64,000 nt of DNA from Dipetalonema caudispina (Eukaryota > Nematoda > Chromadorea > Rhabditida > Onchocercidae). Positions 53,094 to 64,000 of this stretch are shown here, one piece after another. Both the position numbers and the translations under genes were made by a program. The notes beneath the pieces were generated by a model that worked only from the letters and a program-made list of their open reading frames with translations, ran no database searches and had not been told where the DNA came from. The stretch spans positions 1 to 64,000 of the forward strand of contig JABVXV010000064.1 of the NCBI GenBank assembly GCA_013365325.1. The letters run 5' to 3'. Position 1 is the stretch's first letter; the number at the start of each line of letters is the position of its first letter.

Positions 53094-55683
53094 ATCAGTC
53101 TTAGGCCTGAATAAAAAAGATCAAAACATTTTGCAATATTAAATTGCAAAAAAAAGAAAAAAAAAATATTAAGGTCACATCGTTAAATGATAAAAAATCA
53201 AATTGAACTATAAATGATAAATGATTTATGAAATAGATTTAATTTTTGGTGATGTATAATGACAATGTAAATTTAGTTTGATGTAGCTGTTGCCCAAAAT
53301 GTATGAAAAAAATTTGAAATATTTTGCTTTCTGTTGAACGATGGTTCATTTTCTTCAAAATCCATCGATCATTGAATGTACTAATCATAGATTGAATTAA
53401 GCAAATTTGTCGATCATCTAGTAGGTGAAAAATAAGAGAGAGAGAGGGAGGAAGAGAAAAAAGAATGATCGCTTGGAATGATTTGCCAATTTTGAAGAAA
53501 TTGAAAAACTTTTCTTAACAGTTCCACCTGTTATCAAAATGAATTTGGCGAAACTAATTCAAAACTTTGAATCTTTCATTTATAAAAAAAATTCATGAAA
53601 CGAAAATATTTCATTACCTGAAACAAAATTCTGAAAATCATTGCACAGCATTTCATAAAAATGAATTTTAAGCATTTATTACAAATAGGAAATAAAGAAT
53701 GAAATTGATCAAAAATCACAGTAATATTTGTTGATATCAGCAATACAAACAAATATAATATTGCCGTTGTATGTATAATATTGCAATGATAATGATAATA
53801 TGAATAATCATTCAGAAGACATTGTGATGAGATTGATAGAATGCAAATTAAAAAAATTTGCTTTTTTTTTTTGTAAATCAATGTAATGAATATAAATTTG
53901 TATTAGTTCAATTTAGCATTAATAATGGAATTTGATGAAATAACAATGAAAGCAATCGATGATTCCAAACAGAACAGATGTTATGATAACGATGATGATG
54001 ATGATGATGATAGTGATAGTGATGATGTAAGATGACAACAAATGACTCTATAAAATACCATTGGATACAATGGAGAAATTTATGGCAAACTTGTCAAACT
54101 GGTTATTGATAACGAATGATTATCAATGGAACGTGCATTTCTTCATATTGAAAAGTTGAATAACATCATAGAGAAATTTACTTTTATCAAATGAAACCAA
54201 TCAAATTAATTGAATTTTGCTTTCGAATTTGATATATTTGAAAGAAATCCAAAATTTATACATCTCACCATCTTTGAGCACTTTTTCTGTTGCATAGGAA
54301 TTTGCTTTTATCAAATGATTGAAAATGAAATCGATAAAACCGATTGAATTTAATATGCACGAAAGCTTGAAAGAATGCGTTTCATTCCAATTTTCGGGAA
54401 ATTATCAAAATGTTCTGCACAATGGTACCGAATAGATTGTTTGATCTTTTTTTTTTTTTGCCTTTTCTATCAGTTGAAATTGGAATTTAAAAATTTGAAT
54501 TGTTAGTAGTAACCAATTGTTCATCATCTTTCAGGATTACAGTAGCAAAATTGGCATAATTAGCATAATAATGGGAAAATTATAACCTACATTTCTTTTT
54601 TTTAATCCCTTCCATAGAATGAAATTTTGATTTCATATATGTATGCATAAATCTTTGTACATTCATAGATTAAAGGTCAATTAATATTTTGTTAATGAAT
54701 AATTTACTTAACTAATGTTAAAAATTGATAAGCCATACTAGAAGAAAGAAACTACTGGCAATATCAATATGCGGGATTATTCCGTTCAAACTTTTAATTG
54801 ATTTAATCATTAATAATATAATGACACCCATATGGATATATTATTGAAAATCTCAGAAATCTTATTTATTCATTCAACGATATTATCACACATATAAGCT
54901 TATAAATCCTAGATATAATCCGCAAAAGATAATAATTAATAACGATTGTGATCGTAGTTTGATATTGTAATTACAACGATTTTAAAATCATATTATCCGT
55001 ACTTCTTTTAATATGCTATCTAATTAATAATTAGCAGCTCGACATTTCAAAGATTCAGAAATGACTGATTCTATCATACTTTTTTCTTTTTCTGGAATTT
55101 TTTTTATTAGATTCCATATGGTTAATACATTTTACTCCTATCCGTTTCAACTAAAAGATTAACATTTCTCAGATAGTAATATCACTTAATTTTGACATAT
55201 TTCTTTTTGTGTTATCCATTTATCATAGTTATTACTGATAATACGTATAGCATTTCCGTATTGATATTCGGAAAAAATGACGAGAATAAAGAAATATTAT
55301 TTCCAATAGAATTACCAAAAACAATGCTAACAACGTATAGTTTATTAAAAAAATAATAATAATAATTATTATTATCATCGTAAAATAACTATTGTACATT
55401 TATCATCAAATGATAATTATCATTGTGACTGATACATTTTAATTAATTAAAAAAAAAAAAAAAAAAGATAGGAATGACATCAAAAATTAATTTAAATTTG
55501 ATTAAGTAAAAAAAAAAAAAGGAAAAAAAGGGTTTTGATAGGTTTTGCATAGAAAATGATAGAAAATAACATTTACGTTAATCTTCTCCCACTCCTTTTC
55601 TAACCCTTTCCATTCCGTCCATATATTTTCCTGATGCATCATCGGCTATTTACATATTCAATAGATTTATATTTCAACATGAA

Positions 55684-55745
55684 CATACACATACACATAC
55701 ACATACATACATACACATACACACATACATACATACATACATATA
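55684..55745. repeat. (ACAT/ACAC)n microsatellite
   Basis: Alternating CACATA and CATA units over about 60 bp. Confidence 0.88.
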
Positions 55746-56618
55746 CACGATAGATGAATTCGTTATGATTGATACATTTCAACAAATATTCATCCATCCA
55801 ACCATTTCATTCTTATACCTCAATGCCTACTTTAAAATGAGCATAATTTGCATTACGATAGAGGATGAAAAGATGAGGAAGAATCGATTAGGAAATTTGC
55901 ATAATCTAAAAATGCTTTTCTAAAATAGCTGCTTACCATACTATTTCATGAATTATTTAATAATAAATGTATTTCATTGCTTCCTTCAAATGTAATAATT
56001 ATTTATGTCAAATTATACCTTAACCTATTACTCTTTCTCTTTTTTTTTTTTTTTTTCACCACAATTATATTAATTCCATTTGTTGTCTTTTTTCTTTTTT
56101 TCTTTTTTACCGGAATTATATCATCCGATTTATTATATAATGCATACATATCATCGTATTCGTTCTCTTATATATCGGAATTTTTCAAAAAAAAAAAAAA
56201 AAAGCAAAGAAATAAAAATAGAATTAGATTAAATGATCATTTTTCAAAAATTGACTTATCCATTCTTATGAAATGCAAAAAAAAAAAAAGAGATGAAAAG
56301 ACGAAAAAGTCTTCGAACAAATATTTAAGCATTTATTTTTATTATCAAACTTTTCTTCTTTGATTTCTTCGCAAGTTTATTTGTGATCAATTCAATGTAA
56401 ATTGCCAAATGGAAGAAATACGAAAAAAGAATGAAATTTTAATCGAAAAATTGATGTAGCATTTTAATAACAATCCATCAATTAATCATATCAGAAAAAG
56501 AGAGAGAAAAAAAGAATAAAATAATTTAAAGCTTATATTGATATGTTACATTGATATGTTACATTAACATATTGCTAATAGAATTGACACATAATATATA
56601 AATAAACAACTATGTAAA

Positions 56619-56661
56619 CAATTAAACAAACAGACAAACAAACAAACAAACAAACAAACAA
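56619..56661. repeat. (AAAC)n tetranucleotide repeat
   Basis: About nine AAAC/CAAA units with a single G interruption near the start. Confidence 0.88.
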
Positions 56662-57294
56662 TAAATATTCGATCAAAGAAAAATTGGTAGATATCAAATG
56701 TGATAAAAATTGAGTAAAGTTTCAAAAGTTTTTTCTGTACAACTTTTAATTAATAATATCCACTGATATTATCATGAAATTAATTTCAAAGTTTATTGGG
56801 AGTTCATTACTTAGCATGTAAAGTAATACTAAAACACTCTTGCTTCAATGTATCATTTTATTCGCGTTATTACTAATTAATTATAAAATTGACATGTCGA
56901 AAGGTAATCATCTTACCTCTCCTCAGCTTATTTACCATCGAAATAAACAATCATATGTAAAGCCAACTAAGTAATTTCTATGCCTGCAAATTCTCATCAT
57001 TAATTGTAATAATTACCAAGTAAGCATTATAAAATGTCTACCCTCTTTCTACTAATTTGTATTAATTAGAAAATCAATTAATTACTGTTTCATAGAACTG
57101 ATGGCTATTACGTTTCTTTGAAATTGATATTTGATATTTAGATCATTTCATTGTTTAGCAGCATGCGAAAACATTCATTATATTTCCCCTCTTTTGTAAT
57201 TTGAAGTTTGTTTTACCGGGTAAAAAATTTAAAAATCAAGTTTGCAATATGTAACTTTTAGCGAATGATCTGTTTCCAACATCAAAAGCTTCAC

Positions 57295-59764
57295 TTATCC
57301 TCTTCGAAACAGTCTATCAGGCCATAATGTAAGTTGGGGATCATTAAACCATGGCACAAATATACCGTCAAAATTACTACCAAAAAAATTGGGCTTTAAC
57401 GGAATTAATGGTGGCATTGTACCTAAATTATGCCTCGTGATCTTTTCGAAACCTAAAGTTGGCCGAACAGTTCCCATCGTTGATGAATTTATAGTAGTAA
57501 TGATATTAGTAGAAGTAGTAGTAGCTGCAGTAGTACTACCAGTAATTGCAGCATTAGTAGTGGTGACAATAGCAGTACTAGTTGGTATAGTACCGGTAAT
57601 AATTGTAGCAATAGTATTGCTAATTTTAGTTCGTGATAATAAAGTTGATGTTTGAGTTGCAGTAGTATGACCTGAAGTTTTTGATGCTGTAGGTGATGCA
57701 AAACTCAATATCACTGCGTGTGAATTATTATCAAACTCAATTGGTGAAATATTTTTCGTTGAAGATGAGAAATACCGTGGTAATATGGTGGAATGTGGAA
57801 ATGTACGGCCTGATATCAATGTAACTGATACAGGACTGAGGAATCGATGAGTTTTTGCCAATGGTTTCGATGTACTGAAACTGATTAATTTACTGAATTG
57901 TTTACCAGAATTAATTTTTGAACGAGCCGTATATCGTGTAATCGAGAATGGTTGATATGCTTCAGTTACAGAGATTTTTGGGACTTCTTTTTCACTGTTT
58001 GGTGATAATACCGTTACGAGCAATTGGAATTTTGCATTTGTTGTTCGCTGAAGTTGTGGTATTTCTTGCTCTTTGCTCATGAAAGTTTCATTTTTCATCC
58101 TATAATTGTAGATTGTCGATTTTTGGTGAATTTTTTTGTTTTTACCACATCCATCAATGATGTTCACCATAGGATTTGACTTTATCATATCGTTAGATTC
58201 ATTTGCTAAAAATAAATTTTGATTTTCTCTATTTCCGCTTTTTACCGATGGAAACAAATGTCCACTTAGGTTAAGCTTTACAATACGTCCATCATTCAGA
58301 TGCCTTTCTTGAGCTGATTCGACCGGATCCTTTGTTGAATTTCTCCTATTGTCGCCATTTCCATTCATATTATTTCTCAATTTCTCTTCTTTCAGTGCAG
58401 GTGCTGCAGCATTAGCTTGCAAACGCGACATTAACATTGGACTGATAATACTTACTGTCCGTGGAAAAGCAGTATAAGTTGGCTTAGTTGTCACCTTATA
58501 AATATTGCTCTTCGACGAAAAGTTACTGATAATTCGACGAGATGGAAAATTAACATCTTTAAAATTGTCTACTAATGTCCTCTTATCGAATTGTTGAATA
58601 GTATCGTTGTCATATTGAGAAATGCTGATATTTACATGTTGCACAAATTCCTTAATCTTTCGAATATCCCTCCTTAAACCAGCAATATCTTTTCTAACTT
58701 TCAAAATTTGATTAAAAATTTCCGTATTACTACGAAAAAATCGTTCCCTCGATTGATCTGCATATATTTCAGAATGAAATTCATTCTCATCATCAATAAA
58801 AAAATTTGGAAATTTGCTATTTTTTTGCATACTTTGAGGCATCTGAGTTGATTCTACCTTGGTTAATTCACTAGAATCATTGTCAGTAAGATCGATAGTA
58901 ATACGTCCAGCATATCCACCAAAACGATACTGTCGATCTTGTGATAATATCGAAATAGGTGTTTTATTAATTACTGTTGCATGGATGTCACCAGTATTGT
59001 TGACATTCATTTTTATACGAATATCCGTCATCGTATCATCTAAAATACATTCATTTATTTTTTATCCTATCAACCATGTTTATTTATAATTCTATCCTAT
59101 CGTATCCTGTCATATTATTATTATTATCGTTACTATTTTTGAAATATGAAATGAAAAATCAGTGATTTCAATTCAGTTTAATTCTATTCTATGTCTTTCT
59201 TCCATTCCATCTTAATCACAATCACTATTCTACTACTGAAGATTTATTCAAACAAGCAATTCCTACAATGCTAGTTATTAAGCTATCCCATTTTATTGAT
59301 TTATTCGGAGTACCGAAACCCTTACCTCAACTGTAACCTAAGACATATTAATAGACATCTGAGATGAGCCAAATTAATCCGTCATATGTTTGTCTGTTAG
59401 AAATAAGACTCTTCTTGGCTAAACTTAATCATCCGTTAATATTTGTCTCATCATGCTTCCACAAATACCAATTCGCTGTCACTTTCCCGATCACAATAAG
59501 ATGCCTAAAATATTTGAAGGCAAAAAAATCCATAAAATGAAAATAAAAATAAAAAAATATATAGGAAACAAACCATGCGGGATAACAATGCGTGTTCTGT
59601 TGATATCATCTCGGGTCGTATATTGACCTGTTTTCTTGTCGTAAAACAACAATTGTTGAGCAGGTCGAATATCTCGAAACGATTTGAAACGATTTTTATA
59701 AAAAATCCTAGCTGGGATAGGATATAATTGCGTTTTACCCTGTTCATTCTTATTTTGATGTTGC

Positions 59765-59853
<89 letters not shown>

Positions 59854-60251
59854 CGGTTGTGGTAAAAGAATAAACTCATCATAAATTGGTTCAGTAAACA
59901 AATGCGCATTTGTACTCCAAGCATAATCCGGAAAAGATGCTGTATATGGGAAAAAATATTGCCCAATTGTTATTTGACGCTTAGCAGCTACAATACAAAT
60001 TTGTCAATATCACATTGTGATGTTAGAATCTGACAAGCAAATTTTATTTGTGACAATAATTTAACTTTTGAAATTTCAAACGTTCAAAATTGAACTAATT
60101 TGTTGAAATTCATTATGTCTACAATCATTGAAAAGATTGGAAAATTTATTTTATTCAACAAACCTTCTATAACATTGTTGTTATTAGCAATGATAAGTAT
60201 TAGAAATATCGACAATTTTATTTGCTCATAAATTCGATAATTTGAGAACAT
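57295..60251 (-). CDS. Predicted secreted protein with polyQ tract and Thr-rich region, no known family
   Basis: I do not recognise this gene. Three exons join in frame: 60251-60164, 59987-59574, 59039-57295, giving 748 aa. The N terminus has a hydrophobic core (KLSIFLILIIA) typical of a signal peptide, followed by Asn and VIEA, so secretion is likely. Residues about 76-103 are 28 consecutive Gln, all CAA. A charged heptad-like segment (about 273-300, around ILKVRKDIAGLRRD) may form a coiled coil. Residues about 625-695 are rich in Thr, Ser and Ala and could be O-glycosylated like a mucin. The C terminus is Pro/Phe/Trp-containing and ends RLFRRG. A TTTTTCAG acceptor lies 9 bp before the ATG and fits spliced-leader addition. 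No transmembrane segment is obvious after the signal peptide. A cuticle or surface role is only a guess. Confidence 0.72.
59767..59850 (-). repeat. Coding (CAA)28 repeat encoding polyglutamine
   Basis: TTG repeats on the + strand read as 28 uninterrupted CAA codons on the - strand, inside exon 2 of the secreted-protein gene. In the other - strand frame it would encode poly-Asn; splicing and the downstream exon select the Gln frame. Confidence 0.9.
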
Positions 60252-63200
60252 TGAAAATTCCTGAAAAAAAAAAAAAAAGAATGATTCGATAGAAAAATCT
60301 TTTCTATGACTGAGATTGTATCGTTTTAAATAAGTTTTGGTAAAATGCACAAAATTATCAAATTAACAGAAGCATTAATTTATTTACTACAAATAATATT
60401 AGATGAGCAGTTAAAGCAAATAATATAGAAATAATAATTAAATGGGATTATTTTAATTTTAAAAAAATAAGTAAATTACATGAAGATATGGTAAATCTGG
60501 CGAAATATTATTGGATAACAAGCTGTTGGAAAGATTTCTGAAGGCATTTAAAAAGTACTATATCCTGTTATTTTAGAGTTATTTTGCTATAATTGAAAAA
60601 AATTGTTCAATATTTATCATCCTTCACTCATATTACAAATTACATTAAAACAGGTTTCCGAACAAATTCTCAGTTCCTATCCATCTTTTTTTTTTTTCTT
60701 TTAAACTTCTCCTCATATATTTTTAATCAACTTTACTAAATAAGTAAGTAGCATTTATCATATTTTTAAATTGAATAATATTTGCATTAATATTACAATC
60801 ATCTATTACTGTATTTCTTTTAGAATAATAAATATTTCTGATTGAACTTTGCAATAAAATTCAAATTTATCAATGAATTATTGGAGTAAATTTTGCTTCA
60901 TATAAAATTAACAAAGATTATATTTGAAAATTTTTTGAATATTCAAAATATTATAAATGTTTTTCAATTTAAAAGTAGCACAATTTTCTCACCGAAAATT
61001 AATGTAAATCAAAGGAAAGTTCTTTGATTATTTGATTTTAATTATTCTAACCTATTAATATCTTCTCAAAATATAATTTCTAAATTTCAACGTCTGATAC
61101 TTAACAATTCAAATCATTCAATGAATTTTCGGAATTTCTTAATGTAATAATGTGTTTAATTACTTTTTAATCCCTAAATCCTATAGCATTACGGTGCCGC
61201 ACATTTCTAGCATCAATTTAATTAAAATGTCAACAACAAAGCAATGATAGAAAATTATGTTTTCATAGCTATATTAATTATAATTCTTACAATATAAATC
61301 TTTTAGAATTAGTAGATTAAAAGGGAAAAGAAATTAAAGTTTGTTTGAAATGCACAAACATTTTGTATAGTAAAAAATGTGCGGTTAAGATAATCAGTGA
61401 TAAGCAAAAGCTTACCGCAAAAAGCTAATCAGTAAGCATTGGGACAAGGAAAACTGTAATTAAAAAAAGACACATTGATTTTAATAGTTTCAAAATATAT
61501 TATTAATTTTCCACTGTTGAAAATGTCAACATGTGCGTTTAATCAAATTTTTGAACTTGAAAATTATTATTTTCACCGTTTATTCATAAATTTTATATTC
61601 CATAGCTATATGTACTGTCAACATAATTCTTGGCTTCAATGTTAGACAAAAATTTTCAAAACGAAAAAACAAATCTTTGAGAATTGAATTCACAAAATGA
61701 TATGATTCAATGAACAAATTCAAATTCAAGTGATATTATGAAAAAATAAAAGAGACAAATATCCGATGTCTGTTAATTACAATAATTTTTTTTCTTTTCA
61801 TTATTTCGATTATTATTAAAGAATTCGAGGCCAAACAATTTGAAAGATTCAAAAATTCAGCTACTGGTTCCATTATGTTCAATGAACTGTTCTAGCAGTT
61901 ATATGATAAAGTATTGTAGCGAAAAGATCAACTGCGTATTATTCATTTTGCTGATCGTTGTTTTTTTTTTTTTTTCAGTTAATATCACAACAATAATAAT
62001 ATTATGATTACCATATTTCAACAATTTAATTTTCTATTTTTACAAATTTTTATCATTTTTCAATACCTCTTTATTTATTTAGTATGTTATATATAACCTA
62101 TCATGTGGCATAATTTCTAGATTTCATTAGTATTGGCATTGTTTTCGAATTACAATAGGATGAAATTTGGTATAAAATTAGATACATTAATTCTTATTTC
62201 TATATTTTCAATAAAATGTAATAAACTTGAAGTTTATAAAAGGAAGTTTTAGTTTCTTTTTTTTTTTTTTTTTTTTGATGTAATTTACATCATTCGATTA
62301 GGAATACGAGTTAATGATGAAGAAACTATTAATGATACTGGTATGTTACAATAATTACATTAACTGATGATATCGAACCATTTTCATCTAATTTATCAAT
62401 AAAAAATCCTAATTGATTAATTATTTAATAAGAAATAATAGATGGTATATTTATTGTATGTTGTAAAGATGAAATAATTTTATTATCATCAATTTAAAAT
62501 AAGTGTAAAATTATGAATTTAACATTTATTCTAACTATAGAAGAGATAAATATTGGCGAAAAGTAAGAAATGTAAAGTGGGGAAAAAAAGTAATCATTGA
62601 TACTTAATTTTGTTCATATATGATAGAACGAATGAATATGACAAGAAAAGAAGGATTCGATTAAGGAAATGATTGAAATCATCACCTCTCAATACTATCA
62701 TAATTTTACAGTTCACTTACGATTCCGTTATGGAATGAAATGAATTTATTTTGATCCTTCATTGTTATCATACTTTTCCAATTCTTCTATCTTCTTCAAT
62801 AGTTTACCAAAAATAAAAAAAAAAAAAAAAAAAAATTTAAAAAAAATAGAAAAAAAAAAAAGTAAAAAGATTCATATTCATATATACAATGATAAAATTG
62901 AGGAATTTTTTTTCCCCCTCTCTCTCTCCCTCTCTCTCTTTTTCTCTTTTATTTTATTATCAAAAAATAATACTGAAACGGAAAATTTTGGTTCATTGAT
63001 GAAAAAAGGATCATTTGGGGACAAAAATGATCAATTAGAACTGGATGGGTTTCCTTTTTCGTTTTTCTTTTTTTTTTTTTTTCCTTAAAATAGAAAAGAA
63101 AGTTGCAACAAAAGAAAAAAAGAAAAAAAGAAGAAATTTAACAAAATGACTAACAAATAACAAAATATAAGAAAAGATTTATTCTCCTTGAACGAAGGTA

Positions 63201-64000
63201 TAAATGAAAAGAAAAAAAAAAAAATGATTACTGGTAACTAAATAAATAAAAATTATATATATATAAAGTATTTAAATGATAGGAATAAAATCAAATTGAA
63301 ATGGATGGGATAATGTTAAAGTAGGGAATTTCTAACTAATTATATTTATAAAAATGCATCATTATTTTTTGGCATAAAAAAAGAAAAAAAAAAAAAAAAG
63401 ATTTCTTTTTTTTTTCTAATTTCATTGCATAGTAAATAATTATAAAATTTTTTGATTTTTAACCCTCTTTTTCCCTTCTTTTTTTTCTTTTTTTTTCTCC
63501 AAATTTTTTGTTAATGCTTTTATCAAAACTATCGGCAAATTGTTTGATCCCATCTGACATCATTTATATAAATGAAATGAACTTCAATGATACACAAGGA
63601 CATCTGTTTATAATAGTTTTCATGCTTTGTTAAATTTTTATTTCTTTTATTTTGTTTTTTCTTTTGCCCTCCTCTCGCTCTCTCTCTCTCCTCCCTTTCT
63701 CCGTCCTTCTCAATTACTTTTCGTAAATTTTATTAAGAGAATTATCATATTAATAAAAATTTTTCATACTATTTGAAATAGTACTACATTTTTAAATACA
63801 ATTTTCCACTTAATTTTTAGCAACTGATATTAATTTTGCAGTGAATACTAAAAAAAAAGGAAAAAATAGCTGAAACGAATTATTTTAGGGATAAATTTCA
63901 ATCTTTGATTTTTAATTTATTTCCTAAAATATCACAAGTTATCATTTATTATAAAAGATTTAACTTTTCTTTTTTCTTTTTTAAATCCATTTTATAATTT
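60252..64000. other. AT-rich flank without a supported gene
   Basis: About 3.7 kb upstream of the secreted-protein gene, presumably including its promoter. It contains many A and T runs, CT tracts at about 62919-62945 and 63671-63700, and no exon with convincing protein content. A frame at 62762-63088 is built of Lys and Phe runs and is rejected. Confidence 0.55.

Larger units (their letters stand above)
53107..57294. other. Intergenic region with microsatellites
   Basis: About 4.2 kb between the zinc-finger gene and the secreted-protein gene. It holds a (GAT)n run at about 53990-54022, ACAT/CATA repeats at about 55684-55745, an (AACA)n run at about 56621-56660 and many A or T runs. No coding exon is supported; frames at 53576-53881 and 55977-56363 are AT-rich noise. 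It presumably contains the promoter of the zinc-finger gene. Confidence 0.6.

Noticed and set aside
57389..57655. 88-aa hydrophobic + strand frame resembling a membrane segment
   Set aside because: It is antisense to the Thr-rich region of the secreted protein; Thr/Ala codons read backwards as Val/Ile.
59505..59966. - strand frame with a long poly-Asn run
   Set aside because: It is the wrong frame of the CAA repeat; only the Gln frame joins the signal-peptide exon and the long downstream exon.
62762..63088. 108-aa + strand frame of K, S and F runs
   Set aside because: It consists of poly-A and CT-tract translations only.

Overview
This looks like nuclear DNA of a parasitic nematode, most likely a filarial or other spirurid worm. 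The evidence is extreme AT richness, many short introns with nematode-type TTTCAG acceptors, acceptor sites just upstream of start codons that fit spliced-leader addition, and a hunchback-type gene carrying worm heterochronic microRNA sites. The species assignment is inference. I found no bacterial, viral or transposon gene, CRISPR array or RNA gene.

Layout: 1-5289 is microsatellite-rich upstream DNA. On the + strand, 5290-11987 is a ten-exon hbl-1 (hunchback-like) C2H2 transcription factor gene. Its 3' region (11988 to about 14570) carries a let-7-family 7mer, a second weaker let-7 site, a perfect lin-4 8mer and three PUF-type elements. Converging on it from the - strand is a full-length ubr-5 (UBR5/EDD/Hyd) HECT E3 ubiquitin ligase gene, 36206 down to 14955. 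I joined 63 coding exons by splice phase and by comparison with the remembered family sequence. They give one open frame of 2901 residues with UBA-like, UBR-box, MLLE and HECT regions intact.

Three more - strand genes follow: a six-pass DRAM/Frag1-family membrane protein (45014-41092, 8 exons, 322 aa), an unrecognised three-finger C2H2 protein (53093-48755, 13 exons, 561 aa), and an unrecognised secreted protein with 28 uninterrupted CAA codons and a Thr-rich region (60251-57295, 3 exons, 748 aa). They are separated by 3.7-4.9 kb of AT-rich noncoding DNA and show no operon-like spacing.

The genes do not form one pathway. The part that reads as a system is hbl-1 and its 3' region: HBL-1 is a temporal-identity factor that in C. 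elegans is repressed by let-7-family and lin-4 microRNAs and by PUF-9, and candidate sites for all three inputs can be read here. All exon joins are manual predictions without transcript support. The 5' ends of hbl-1 and of the zinc-finger gene are the least certain parts.
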